NCBI GenBank assembly: GCA_947168935.1
Contig: CAMVNV010000018.1
Location: 1-41,977, forward strand
DNA length: 41,977 nt
Source: an uncultured Butyrivibrio sp.
GTDB taxonomy: Bacteria > Bacillota > Clostridia > Lachnospirales > Lachnospiraceae
Direction: 5' to 3'
Shown: in pieces, positions 26,688 through 35,219 of the stretch
Layout: every line of letters begins with the position of its first letter
Numbering within the stretch: the first letter of the stretch is position 1
Made by a program: the position numbers and the translations under genes
Notes under the pieces: model-generated
What the model saw: only the letters and a program-made list of their open reading frames with translations
What the model was told of the DNA's origin: nothing
Databases searched by the model: none

Positions 26688-28520
26688 TTATCCAACTGGA
26701 TGCATTTCAATATCAGAAGGAAGCTTGGTCCCTACTGTATCCATGATCTCCATGACTCTGCAAAGACCTGCATACACATCGGCTCTTGTTATTGCGCAGC
26801 CGCCATCGGTAATATCATTTGTATCAAAACCTGCAGGATCAACATACACAGCATCAGGCGGTACGATTCCATCAACAACAGCCCTGTGAAGGCATTCTGA
26901 TAATCCAAGGTCAGGTCTTCTTAATACTTCATGCTCCATACCACGCTCACACAGACTTGCAAATTCTGCATAAGTAAGAGGATCGTCTGGCCTGAACAGA
27001 TCATTTGGAGTAGTTCTTTCATCAATGAGATTTTCCTGAACACAGGTCTCGATAAAAGATGAATCCCATTCATATCTGCCTATATCAATGTATCTTCCGT
27101 GATAAGGACGCCTTCCCTCAATGCGAAGAGCTTTGAATAAAACCATAAGTACCTGGGCTCTTGGCATGGTCTGCATAGGATGCAGGTACATGATACAAGG
27201 ATCAAGAATACCTCCCTTGAAGGCTTTTACGATCCTGTTATATTGCGGAATATCCTGGATATCTACATAAGGAATGTTGATATCAAAAATACTGCTTTCT
27301 TCAGGCTCCTTTGGAAGCTCCGTAATATCTGTATCTGGTGTCCGAGGATCTGGAATAGTGGAAGAAATCCAGTCGCATAAAGGCTCTATGTTTTTGTTTT
27401 TGATCTCATTAGCAACCATACTTGCAATAAGGGAAGCACCATAATCATTAGTATGAGTTGTATCTGTAAAGTAATCAGTTGCAGTATCTCCAAGCTTGAT
27501 CCATTTGCTAAAAGTAAGAGTATGAAGATCTATAAAAGGAACATCAAGCTCTTCAGCAGCCTGCTTAGCAGCAAGAGCGTGAGTTTTTAAAAGAGAACAC
27601 TTTTTTCCTGTCTCTTCATCGGTAAAAGGAATACGGCTTATAGGTGAACATATAACAGGATATGCACCAAAATCGCGTATTTTTTTGATATACCATCTTA
27701 AATTATTGATGTATCCGCCAAATGCTGCAAGATTACGGCGCTTTTGATCGTTATGGCCGAACTGAAGCATGAAAACATCACCGGGATGAATTGCTTTAGC
27801 AAGGATATCCCAGTGTCCGTCATCTCTGAAACAATTGGTTGTAAGACCGGAATGAGCATAATTGCATACTGAAATATCATCAAAATACTGAGCAATGAAC
27901 TGAGCCCAGCCGCCGCCACTGCCGTATGGATAGTAAGGTGCAAGTGCATTCTGATCAGTGAGAGTAGAATCACCTGCAACATACACTACAGGTACCTGCT
28001 TTTGATTGATGATAATTTCAGAAATTCCAGCATTTTCACCTGAAACGCTGATATATATTGCTTTTTCCATGCAAGGTACGGAAGTCAGAGCCGGGATATA
28101 AGGAGTAACATTAACATGGAAAGTCTTGGAATAGGTTTCATCTGAGTCTACACTGATCCCTGAAGCTATAAGATTTCTTCTACCGGCAAAGATATACATG
28201 TTGCTGATATCACCATTGTCAGCAGTAACCTTAACAGTGACTTCATAGGTTCCAAAACCAGGGACTAAGGATTTGAAGATAATAACATCCCTTGGATGGT
28301 TTATATATAAACCTTTATCTGATGCAGTCACGATGTCGTCAGGGGCAATTCTATATGATTTTCTCAGATTCCATCCGCCTGCATACAATGACCTTTCAGA
28401 GGCTGTATTACCTATAGGACTTCTAAGATCAACAAATCCGTAACCTAAGGATTTATCAAAAAAAGAAGTGTCAGAAATCTGATTTTCTCCGGAACCAAAG
28501 CTGTAGGATGCAACTAACAC
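26688..28520 (-). CDS. CE12-type rhamnogalacturonan acetylesterase with SLH-like C-terminus
   Basis: A 610-residue SGNH hydrolase that should remove acetyl groups from pectin. Residues about 1-175 form a beta-rich domain. The esterase domain (about 176-378) has the blocks 'VAGDSTLTD' (S185), 'FGHND' (N257) and 'DTTH' (D353, H356), the pattern of CE12. The C-terminal 200 residues ('YVDIQDIPQYNRIVKAFKGGIL', 'DSSFIETCVQENLI..LFRPDDPLTYAEFASL') look like S-layer homology repeats. It starts at GTG 28520, with AAGGAGGG 7 bases before it. No signal peptide is visible, which is odd for an SLH-type protein; cytoplasmic action on imported pectin oligomers would explain the esterase but not the repeats. 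Confidence 0.82.
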   Translation of the reverse strand: MLVASYSFGSGENQISDTSFFDKSLGYGFVDLRSPIGNTASERSLYAGGWNLRKSYRIAPDDIVTASDKGLYINHPRDVIIFKSLVPGFGTYEVTVKVTADNGDISNMYIFAGRRNLIASGISVDSDETYSKTFHVNVTPYIPALTSVPCMEKAIYISVSGENAGISEIIINQKQVPVVYVAGDSTLTDQNALAPYYPYGSGGGWAQFIAQYFDDISVCNYAHSGLTTNCFRDDGHWDILAKAIHPGDVFMLQFGHNDQKRRNLAAFGGYINNLRWYIKKIRDFGAYPVICSPISRIPFTDEETGKKCSLLKTHALAAKQAAEELDVPFIDLHTLTFSKWIKLGDTATDYFTDTTHTNDYGASLIASMVANEIKNKNIEPLCDWISSTIPDPRTPDTDITELPKEPEESSIFDINIPYVDIQDIPQYNRIVKAFKGGILDPCIMYLHPMQTMPRAQVLMVLFKALRIEGRRPYHGRYIDIGRYEWDSSFIETCVQENLIDERTTPNDLFRPDDPLTYAEFASLCERGMEHEVLRRPDLGLSECLHRAVVDGIVPPDAVYVDPAGFDTNDITDGGCAITRADVYAGLCRVMEIMDTVGTKLPSDIEMHPVG

Positions 28521-28631
28521 AGGATAACCCTCCTTAGCCGTTTAAGCTGCTTTGAAAACTAAAAAGCTTATATAGAATATTTTTCGGATATATTAAAGAA
28601 ATAATGAATACACAATCCATCCTTTTATAAT

Positions 28632-28725
28632 ATTATAGGATGTAATTAGTACTTGTTCAGAAATACAAGGATGTATTTCTAAGTACCATTATAGGATGTA
28701 ATTAGTATTCCTAAGTACCATTATA
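28632..28725 (+). repeat. interleaved direct repeats and hairpin in the gap before hypB
   Basis: The 400-base gap 28521-28922 has no gene. A 20-base unit occurs at 28632-28651 and 28688-28707. A 15-base unit (CTAAGTACCATTATA) occurs at 28679-28693 and 28711-28725. Between them AGAAATAC pairs with GTATTTCT (28659-28680). The repeats may be operator sites for hypB or a degraded element. The rest of the gap is AT-rich, and the hypB Shine-Dalgarno (AAAGGA) is at its right end. Confidence 0.6.
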
Positions 28726-28922
28726 AAATAATAGGCGGAATAATCCAATTTTCTATATGTGAAAATAACGCAAAAATGACCACGTACACATATTTAGGAA
28801 AAGAAAAATATCATTTTTGAGTGAAAATCTAGTTGAAGGATGGAAACTTAAATGGTAGGATAAGTTTACTATGCCGTTAATATTCGTTTCCAAATTGCGT
28901 ATAAGTTAGAAAGGAAATAACA

Positions 28923-29594
28923 ATGAGTGACAGATCATTTGAAATCTTAGAAACCAAAGAGCGTGTCATTGCAGATAACGATGCAGAGGCAGCAAAGGTA
29001 AGAGAGCTTCTTGCACAGCATAAGATATTTCTTGTAAACCTTATGGCATCTCCAGGAGCTGGCAAGACAACAACTCTTGTTCGCACAATAAACGCTCTTA
29101 AAGATAAATACCGCATCGGAGTTATGGAAGCAGATGTAGATAGTGATGTTGATTCAAGAACAGTAGCTGATGCTGGTGCTAAGGTTATTCAGCTTCACAC
29201 AGGCGGAAGCTGCCACATGGATGCAGACATGACAAGAAGAGGACTTGAAGGACTTGGACTTGATGATGTAGACGTAGTATTTCTAGAAAATGTAGGTAAT
29301 CTCGTCTGCCCCGCTGAATTTGACGTTGGAGCTAATAAGAGAGTAATGATACTAAGCGTACCTGAAGGCGATGATAAGCCACTTAAATACCCGCTTATGT
29401 TCACAGTAAGTGACTGTATGCTCATTGGCAAAATAGATGTAGCCCCTGTCTTTGACTTTGATTTTGATGCCTGCAAAGAGCGTGTACTTAAGCTTAATCC
29501 GGACATGAAGATCATAGAAGTATCATCACTTAAAGGCGACGGCTTTGAAGAATGGATAAACTGGCTTACAGATCAGATCGAGAGGAGCAGATAA
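28923..29594 (+). CDS. hypB: hydrogenase/urease nickel incorporation GTPase HypB (first copy)
   Basis: A 223-residue GTPase that hands nickel to NiFe-hydrogenase or other nickel enzymes together with HypA. It has the P-loop 'SPGAGKTTT' (about 43-51), 'MEADVDSDVDS', the metal-site Cys-His in 'GGSCHMDADM', 'FLENVGNLVCPAEFD', and the GTP-specificity region 'LIGKIDV'. It lacks the His-rich N-terminal nickel store of some HypB proteins. The next gene is a clear paralogue, beginning 1 base after its stop. It heads a co-directional run of eight genes. Confidence 0.95.
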   Translation: MSDRSFEILETKERVIADNDAEAAKVRELLAQHKIFLVNLMASPGAGKTTTLVRTINALKDKYRIGVMEADVDSDVDSRTVADAGAKVIQLHTGGSCHMDADMTRRGLEGLGLDDVDVVFLENVGNLVCPAEFDVGANKRVMILSVPEGDDKPLKYPLMFTVSDCMLIGKIDVAPVFDFDFDACKERVLKLNPDMKIIEVSSLKGDGFEEWINWLTDQIERSR

Positions 29595-29595
29595 A

Positions 29596-30255
29596 ATGAA
29601 GACAATCGAACTTAACGCATCAGTAACAGCATCTAATGACGCAGATGCAGATGCAATCCGCATGGAGATGAAGGCTAAAGGAACACTCCTTGTAAACCTC
29701 ATGTCTTCTCCCGGATCTGGCAAGACCACTCTTTTGTCCAGAATAATCAAAGACCTTAAGGATGAAAAGAAGATCGGCGTCATGGAAGCAGACATTGCTT
29801 CTGACGTAGATGCAATAAGAGTAGAAGAAGCTGGTGCAAGAAGCATTCAGGCCCATACAGACGGAATGTGCCATATGGACGCAGGCATGACAAGACGTGC
29901 CATGGAAGCTATGGGAACAGAAGAACTTGACCTTGTATTTCTTGAGAATGTAGGTAATCTTATCTGCCCTGCAGAATTCGATACAGGCGCAGGCAAGAAC
30001 ATCATGATATTAAGCGTACCTGAAGGTGATGATAAGCCCCTCAAGTACCCTCTTATGTTTGAAAAAAGTGATGCACTCGTAATTACCAAAATGGATACTA
30101 AGGGCTATTTTGATTTTGACCTTGCTAAATGCACAGAAAGAGTTAAACGCCTTAACGAAAACATCGAAATATTCCCTGTTTCAGCAAAGACAGGCGAAGG
30201 AATGAATGAACTTGAAGCTTGGCTTAGTGACCAGGTTTCACAGTGGAAAGCTTGA
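29596..30255 (+). CDS. hypB: hydrogenase nickel incorporation GTPase HypB (second copy)
   Basis: 219 residues. Same motifs as the first copy: 'SPGSGKTTL', 'MEADIASDVDAIR', 'DGMCHMDAGM', 'FLENVGNLICPAEFD', then 'VITKMDTKGYFDFD'. The two proteins align over their whole length and likely arose by tandem duplication, but many surface residues differ, so it is not recent. Both keep the metal-site cysteine and histidine, so both could work; they may serve different nickel enzymes. An 84-base leader separates it from hypA. Confidence 0.95.
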   Translation: MKTIELNASVTASNDADADAIRMEMKAKGTLLVNLMSSPGSGKTTLLSRIIKDLKDEKKIGVMEADIASDVDAIRVEEAGARSIQAHTDGMCHMDAGMTRRAMEAMGTEELDLVFLENVGNLICPAEFDTGAGKNIMILSVPEGDDKPLKYPLMFEKSDALVITKMDTKGYFDFDLAKCTERVKRLNENIEIFPVSAKTGEGMNELEAWLSDQVSQWKA

Positions 30256-30339
30256 AATTAGTATAAAAGGAGAAGCCGAATTTAATCTGCGCTTAAAGTC
30301 AACAGGGAAGTTGATTAGTTCGACAAGTGATAAAGGATT

Positions 30340-30696
30340 ATGCACGAAATGGGAATTGTTACTCATCTTGCCAAAACCCTTGATGAGACAGCAAAAGAAA
30401 ACGGACTTATAAGGATTGGGTCCGTTACCCTTCAAGTTGGTGAAGTATCAGGAATTATAACGGATATGTTCGAGGATTGCTGGGACTACTTTAAAGTCCG
30501 CTATCCTGTAATCAAGGATTCAAAGCTCATATTAGAGCAGGTTCCTGCTGTTACCTGGTGCGACTCTTGCAAGAAAGAATACGAGACAGTCAAGTACGGA
30601 AGACAGTGCCCATATTGTCATAGCGCAGAGACCTGGCTTTTACGCGGAAATGAATGTATTATAAAAGAAATTGAAGCCGAGGGCGGACAAGACTAA
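30340..30696 (+). CDS. hypA: hydrogenase maturation nickel chaperone HypA
   Basis: A 118-residue nickel-binding partner of HypB. The N-terminal 'MHEMGI' carries the nickel ligand H2, and the zinc site has two CxxC pairs ('WCDSCKKE' and 'CPYCHS'). The length is standard. AAAGGA lies just before the ATG. No hydrogenase structural gene nor hypCDEF is in the window, so the client enzyme is encoded elsewhere. Confidence 0.95.
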   Translation: MHEMGIVTHLAKTLDETAKENGLIRIGSVTLQVGEVSGIITDMFEDCWDYFKVRYPVIKDSKLILEQVPAVTWCDSCKKEYETVKYGRQCPYCHSAETWLLRGNECIIKEIEAEGGQD

Positions 30697-30716
30697 AATT
30701 TTTGGGAGAAAAGAAA

Positions 30717-31175
30717 ATGCGCTTTGTAATACAGGTAGTATCAGATTCACAGGTTACTGTTGATGGAGAAGTTAAGGGTAAGATCGGCAAAGGCTTCATG
30801 GTCCTTATAGGAATAGGTCATGATGATACCAAAGAAATTGCTGATGTTATGGTAAAAAAGATGCTTGGACTTCGCATCTTTGCAGATGAAAATGGCAAGA
30901 CCAACCTCTCTTTGGATAAAGTAGATGGACAGCTCCTTCTTATTTCGCAGTTTACATTATATGCAGACTGCAGACACGGTAACAGACCTGGATTTACAGA
31001 CGCTGCAGGCCCTGAACTTGCCAATGATCTTTACGAATATATAATTGCTAAATGTAAAGAGCAGGTAGCTGTTGTAGAAAAAGGCGTATTTGGTGCTGAC
31101 ATGAAAGTCAGCCTTACCAATGATGGCCCATTTACTATAGTACTCGATTCCAACGATCTCATTAAAAAAGATTGA
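30717..31175 (+). CDS. dtd: D-aminoacyl-tRNA deacylase
   Basis: 152 residues. Hydrolyses D-amino acids wrongly attached to tRNA. It has the two active-site boxes '[17 protein letters not shown]' and '[11 protein letters not shown]' (the Gly-cisPro motif is 'GP'). The start at ATG 30717 follows GGGAGA; an in-frame TTG at 30702 is upstream of that site and unlikely. It lies 20 bases after hypA. Confidence 0.95.
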   Translation: MRFVIQVVSDSQVTVDGEVKGKIGKGFMVLIGIGHDDTKEIADVMVKKMLGLRIFADENGKTNLSLDKVDGQLLLISQFTLYADCRHGNRPGFTDAAGPELANDLYEYIIAKCKEQVAVVEKGVFGADMKVSLTNDGPFTIVLDSNDLIKKD

Positions 31176-31200
31176 TTAAGGACAAGGGATATTATAAGTT

Positions 31201-31467
31201 ATGATAAGGCAGGCAATGACCTTTTATGGTGACGTTCAAGGCGTAGGCTTTCGCTATACCGCATATCATATAGCTAACAGCCTGGGACTTACAGGCTATG
31301 TTCACAATGAATGGGACGGAACAGTTACAGCCCAGGTCCAGGGAGACAGGGAAACGATAGATCTTTTCCTAAGTCAGATAGGCCGCGGGCGATACATAAA
31401 TATTGATCGCATTGACAAAAAAGACATTCCTCTTGATGAGGATGAACGCACATTCAGGATCGAATAA
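31201..31467 (+). CDS. acyP: acylphosphatase
   Basis: 88 residues, the usual size. Hydrolyses acyl phosphates such as carbamoyl phosphate. It has the phosphate loop 'GDVQGVGFRYTAY' with the catalytic Arg, and the catalytic Asn in 'GYVHNEWDGTV'. It stops 2 bases before trmK. The HypF maturation protein carries such a domain at its N-terminus, so its place three genes after hypB is worth noting, though a housekeeping role is more likely. Confidence 0.93.
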   Translation: MIRQAMTFYGDVQGVGFRYTAYHIANSLGLTGYVHNEWDGTVTAQVQGDRETIDLFLSQIGRGRYINIDRIDKKDIPLDEDERTFRIE

Positions 31468-31469
31468 GT

Positions 31470-32279
31470 ATGGACAAAAAAGAATTTGATAAAAACAACC
31501 TTCCGGCACTTTCCAAAAGACTGCTGACAGTAGCAGACATGGTGCCAAGTGGAAGTAAAATTGCTGATATAGGGACAGATCATGGATTTGTCCCTATTTA
31601 TCTTGCAAAAACAGGTAGAGTAGTTCGTGCAATAGCCATGGACGTAAGAAAGGGCCCGCTTGAAAGAGCAACCCAGCACGTAAAAGAATACGGACTTGAA
31701 GACGTTATAGAGACAAGGCTTTCTGACGGCCTTGAAAAGCTTGAAGAAGGCGAAGTAGACACAATGATCTGTGCAGGTATGGGCGGACCACTTATGCAGA
31801 AGATCCTTGAAAATAAGGACCCTGGATCTGTGAAGCTCAAAACCCTTATACTTGAGCCTCAGTCTGAACTTATGCAGTTCCGCGAATTCTTAAGATCAAA
31901 AGGCTATGAGATAACAGAAGAAGAGTTTCTTCTCGAAGATGGAAAATATTATCCTGTTATTAAGGCATTGGTCAGTGAGGCAGAATCTACCCGGAATTTA
32001 CCACAGACATATAGTAAAGCTATAGATAAGCTTAAGGAAGTACTTGACCAAAAGGGCGAAAAATACACTGATTCCCAGCTTCTTCGCATCTGTGACCGTT
32101 TTGGCCCATGCATACTCTTAACTCCAAACGCGGATTTTAAGAGCTTTCTTGTGCATGAGAAAGCAGTCTGTGATACAATTTTAGATAAGATATCAGACGT
32201 TAAAACAGCACATGCAAAGCGCTTTGATCAGATTTCTTTGGAACAATCCGATATAAATATCGCGCTCCATCTTTTTTAA
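31470..32279 (+). CDS. trmK: tRNA (adenine(22)-N1)-methyltransferase TrmK
   Basis: 269 residues, slightly longer than Bacillus TrmK (YqfN). It methylates A22 in the D-loop of tRNAs using SAM. The N-terminal 'LSKRLLTVADMV' is followed by the SAM-binding 'IADIGTDHGFVPIYLA' (about 31-46), 'AMDVRKGPLERA', and the catalytic-face 'ICAGMGGPLM'. The C-terminal third is a coiled-coil-like region. It precedes the Nif3-family gene, the same pair as yqfN-yqfO in Bacillus. Confidence 0.94.
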   Translation: MDKKEFDKNNLPALSKRLLTVADMVPSGSKIADIGTDHGFVPIYLAKTGRVVRAIAMDVRKGPLERATQHVKEYGLEDVIETRLSDGLEKLEEGEVDTMICAGMGGPLMQKILENKDPGSVKLKTLILEPQSELMQFREFLRSKGYEITEEEFLLEDGKYYPVIKALVSEAESTRNLPQTYSKAIDKLKEVLDQKGEKYTDSQLLRICDRFGPCILLTPNADFKSFLVHEKAVCDTILDKISDVKTAHAKRFDQISLEQSDINIALHLF

Positions 32280-32293
32280 CAGGGGGAAAGAAA

Positions 32294-33076
32294 ATGCAGT
32301 GTCGCGACATTATTGAACATCTCGAACAGTTGTCACCGGTGTCATTTGCACAGGATTGGGATAACGTAGGACTTCTGGCTGGCAGGTCAGAGAAAGAAGT
32401 CCAGAGAATCTTTATAGCACTTGATGCTACAGACGATATAGTTGATGAGGCAGTAAGGGTAGATGCAGATATGCTACTTACTCACCATCCGCTTATATTT
32501 AAGGGCGTTAAAAATGTCAGCGACAGTGATTTTATAGGAAGAAGGATACTTAGACTCCTTCGCTATGACATCAGCTACTACGCAATGCATACTAACTTTG
32601 ATGTAATGGGAATGGCTGATGCGGCAGCAGATGAAATGAAGCTTGAGCACAGAGAAGTTCTGGACGTAACCTACGAAGACGATCTTTCAAGAGAAGGAAT
32701 CGGAAGAATAGGAGATCTGCCTCAGAAGATAAGCCTTATAGAATGTGCCCGCTATGTCAAAGAGTGTTTCCATATAGGCAACGTAAGAATGTACGGAGAC
32801 CCAACAAGGAAAATAAGAAGAGTTGCGATCTGCCCCGGTTCAGGATCCGACGTGATACAGAACGCGATAAGCAAAAAAGTTGACGTGCTGATAACGGGCG
32901 ACATCGGCCACCACGACGGAATTGACGCCGTGGCATGCGGCCTTCCCATAATAGATGCAAGTCATTATGGACTTGAAAAAATATTTATTCCCTATATGAG
33001 AGATTTTTTGCACAGGGAACTTCCCGGATTGGAAGTAATATGCGCAGAGTATAAGCCGCCATATCAGGATATCTAA
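32294..33076 (+). CDS. Nif3-like dinuclear metal centre protein (YqfO/DUF34)
   Basis: 260 residues. It has 'QDWDNVGLLAG', 'ALDATDDIVDEAV', the metal ligands 'LLTHHPLIF', 'YAMHTNFDV', and near the C-terminus 'DVLITGDIGHHDGIDA' and 'IIDASHYGLEKI'. The long YqfO insertion is absent, so this is the short form. The family is linked to GTP cyclohydrolase-like or metal-dependent reactions, but no agreed function exists. It directly follows trmK, with GGGGGAAAG as ribosome site. Confidence 0.93.
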   Translation: MQCRDIIEHLEQLSPVSFAQDWDNVGLLAGRSEKEVQRIFIALDATDDIVDEAVRVDADMLLTHHPLIFKGVKNVSDSDFIGRRILRLLRYDISYYAMHTNFDVMGMADAAADEMKLEHREVLDVTYEDDLSREGIGRIGDLPQKISLIECARYVKECFHIGNVRMYGDPTRKIRRVAICPGSGSDVIQNAISKKVDVLITGDIGHHDGIDAVACGLPIIDASHYGLEKIFIPYMRDFLHRELPGLEVICAEYKPPYQDI

Positions 33077-33100
33077 TAATCCACTAAGGAGGTAACTTAT

Positions 33101-34759
33101 ATGCCTACAATCGTTGTTCAGGGTGAGAGAAAAGAGTATGCGAAGGGAATTACTTTTGAAGAAATAGCAAAAGAGTATCAGGTCCGTTTTACTAACCGTA
33201 TCGGACTTGTTATTTTCAACGGCAAGATCCGTGAGCTTTTCAAAAAAGTTGAAACTGACGGCGTCCTTTCTTTTGTAACAATGGATGACAGTATAGGCCA
33301 TAAGACCTATGGAAGAACAGCTACAATGATGCTCATTAAAGCTGCTCATGATGTAAATCCTAATGTTCGCACCAAAGTTGAATTCACAATCGGATATGGA
33401 TATTACTGCACATTCAAGAACCAGGATCAGGAAATCGAGAATGTCAGTGATGATTTTGTACAAGAAGTTCAGGCACGCATGGAAGAAATGCGTGATGAGG
33501 CTCTTCCTATCACCAAGAAGACCTATCCTATTGATGATGCCGTAGAAATATTCAGTAAACAGGGAATGACTGACAAGGTTAATCTCTTTAAATACCGCAG
33601 AGCCAGCGAGATCAACGTATATCGCATGGACGGATTCTGCGATTATTTCTATGGTTACATGCTGCCCAATACATCATACGTAGAATATTTCAAGGTTCAG
33701 AAGTATCATGCAGGGGTACTTCTCGTACTTCCTCCGGCATCAAGCCCTAACGAGATCAGAACCTTTGATCCTAGAGAAAAAGTCTTCGAACAGATGATAC
33801 TTTCAAGTAACTGGGGTCACATGATGGGTATTGAGAATGTCGGAGACCTCAATAACGTAATATGTTCAGGTAAGTTAAGCGACCTTATCCTTGTACAGGA
33901 AGCTCTTCAGGAGCACCGCATTGGTAAGATTGCAGAGAATATCTATGCATCACCACACGTTAAGTTTGTTATGATCGCAGGACCAAGCTCATCCGGCAAG
34001 ACCAGCTTTTCACACAGACTTGCCATTCAGCTTAGAACTCACGGAATGGTGCCTCATCAGATATCACTTGATAACTACTTCAAAAACCGCGATGAAACAC
34101 CTCGCGATGAAGATGGCAACTACGATTTTGAATGCCTGGAAGCAATGGATATCGAGCAGTTTAATACAGATATGACCAAGCTCCTTAACGGAGAAGAAGT
34201 TGATCTTCCTGTATTTAACTTTATTTCTGGCAAACGTGAATATCCCGGAGCCCCAATGAAGCTGGGTGAAGACGACATCCTTGTTATTGAAGGAATACAT
34301 GGCCTTAATGAAAAGATGAGCTATGCTCTTCCTAAAGAAAGTAAATACAAGATATATGTAAGCTCACTTACAACTCTTAACGTAGATGCACACAACCGCA
34401 TATCCACAACTGACGCAAGACTTATAAGACGTATGGTCCGTGATGCTAGAACAAGAGGTGCATCCGGTAAGCGTACAATATCTATGTGGCCTTCAGTAAG
34501 AAGAGGAGAGGAAAGAAACATCTTCCCGTTCCAGGAAAGTGCAGATGAGATGTTTAACTCAGCTCAGATTTATGAGCTCGCTGTTCTTAAGAACCAGGCA
34601 GAACCACTTCTTTTCTCTATTACAAAAGATGATCCAGAATATTACGAAGCAAAAAGACTTCTTAAGTTCCTGGATTACTTTATAGGAATCGACTCAACAG
34701 AGCTTCCTCACAATTCTATTGTCAGGGAATTTGTTGGCGGTAGCATATTTAATGTTTAA
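33101..34759 (+). CDS. nucleoside (uridine-like) kinase with TGS/ThrRS-type N-terminal domains
   Basis: 552 residues. Residues 1 to about 65 form a TGS-type domain ('ITFEEIAKEYQ..RIGLVIFNGKIREL'), and about 66-240 resemble the second additional domain of threonyl-tRNA synthetase. From about 270 it is a P-loop kinase of the uridine kinase type with 'IAGPSSSGKTSFSHRL' (about 290-305), 'ISLDNYFKNRDETP', 'LVIEGIHGLN' and 'RRMVRDARTRG'. A known family in Firmicutes and Bacteroidetes, annotated as nucleoside kinase; the role of the synthetase-like part is unclear. A strong AAGGAGG precedes the ATG. Last gene of the hypB operon. Confidence 0.92.
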   Translation: MPTIVVQGERKEYAKGITFEEIAKEYQVRFTNRIGLVIFNGKIRELFKKVETDGVLSFVTMDDSIGHKTYGRTATMMLIKAAHDVNPNVRTKVEFTIGYGYYCTFKNQDQEIENVSDDFVQEVQARMEEMRDEALPITKKTYPIDDAVEIFSKQGMTDKVNLFKYRRASEINVYRMDGFCDYFYGYMLPNTSYVEYFKVQKYHAGVLLVLPPASSPNEIRTFDPREKVFEQMILSSNWGHMMGIENVGDLNNVICSGKLSDLILVQEALQEHRIGKIAENIYASPHVKFVMIAGPSSSGKTSFSHRLAIQLRTHGMVPHQISLDNYFKNRDETPRDEDGNYDFECLEAMDIEQFNTDMTKLLNGEEVDLPVFNFISGKREYPGAPMKLGEDDILVIEGIHGLNEKMSYALPKESKYKIYVSSLTTLNVDAHNRISTTDARLIRRMVRDARTRGASGKRTISMWPSVRRGEERNIFPFQESADEMFNSAQIYELAVLKNQAEPLLFSITKDDPEYYEAKRLLKFLDYFIGIDSTELPHNSIVREFVGGSIFNV

Positions 34760-34826
34760 CGTATAAATAGTAACCCAAAAGCCTTAGGCATTTAATTGTG
34801 AGATATAAAGGCAAATCTTTATTATC

Positions 34827-34856
34827 TTGACAAATATGTAACCTAGGGCGTAAATT
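34827..34856 (+). promoter_or_regulatory. promoter of rnpB
   Basis: TTGACA (34827-34832), 18 bases, TAAATT (34851-34856). The expected start is near 34862, which is the 5' end of the RNA predicted from its P1 helix. Confidence 0.8.
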
Positions 34857-34860
34857 AAAT

Positions 34861-35210
34861 ATCTGAGCAGGCCAGATGATCGCGGCTGCAATACCCGAAA
34901 GGGTGCAGGTGAGGAAAGTCCGGGCTTCAAAGGGCAGGATACCGGATAACGTCCGGCGGAGGTGACTCCCGGGATAGTGCAACAGAGATATACCGCCAAC
35001 ATTTGTTGGTAAGGGTGGAAAGGCAGTGTAAGAGACTACCGTGCGGGTGGTAACATCCGTAGCCATGTAAACCCTATCCGAAGCAAGACCGAATAGAAAG
35101 CTATGGGCCGGCCCGGTCCGCTTTCAGGTGGGTCGCTTGAAACGTTTGGTAACAGGCGTTCTAGATAGATGATCATCCAAGACATAACCCGGCTTATAGG
35201 TCTGCTCTTC
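34861..35210 (+). ncRNA. rnpB: RNase P RNA, bacterial class A type
   Basis: The catalytic RNA that matures tRNA 5' ends. The conserved CR blocks are all seen: GAGGAAAGTCCGGGCT near the 5' end, ACAGAGATA, GGTAAGGGTGGAAAGG, TGTAAGAGACTACC, AGATAGATGAT and ACATAACCCGGCTTATAGG. Helix P1 pairs GAGCAGGCC (34865-34873) with GGTCTGCTC (35199-35207). No U-run terminator follows; the next coding start is about 10 bases away. Confidence 0.97.
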
Positions 35211-35219
35211 TAAAAAAAT

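Noticed and set aside
28632-28725. Short CRISPR array
   Set aside because: Only two copies of each unit, with unequal spacing, and no cas genes nearby.
34749-35066. Minus-strand open frames over the RNase P RNA
   Set aside because: They lie antisense to a well-conserved structured RNA, and the translation resembles no protein.
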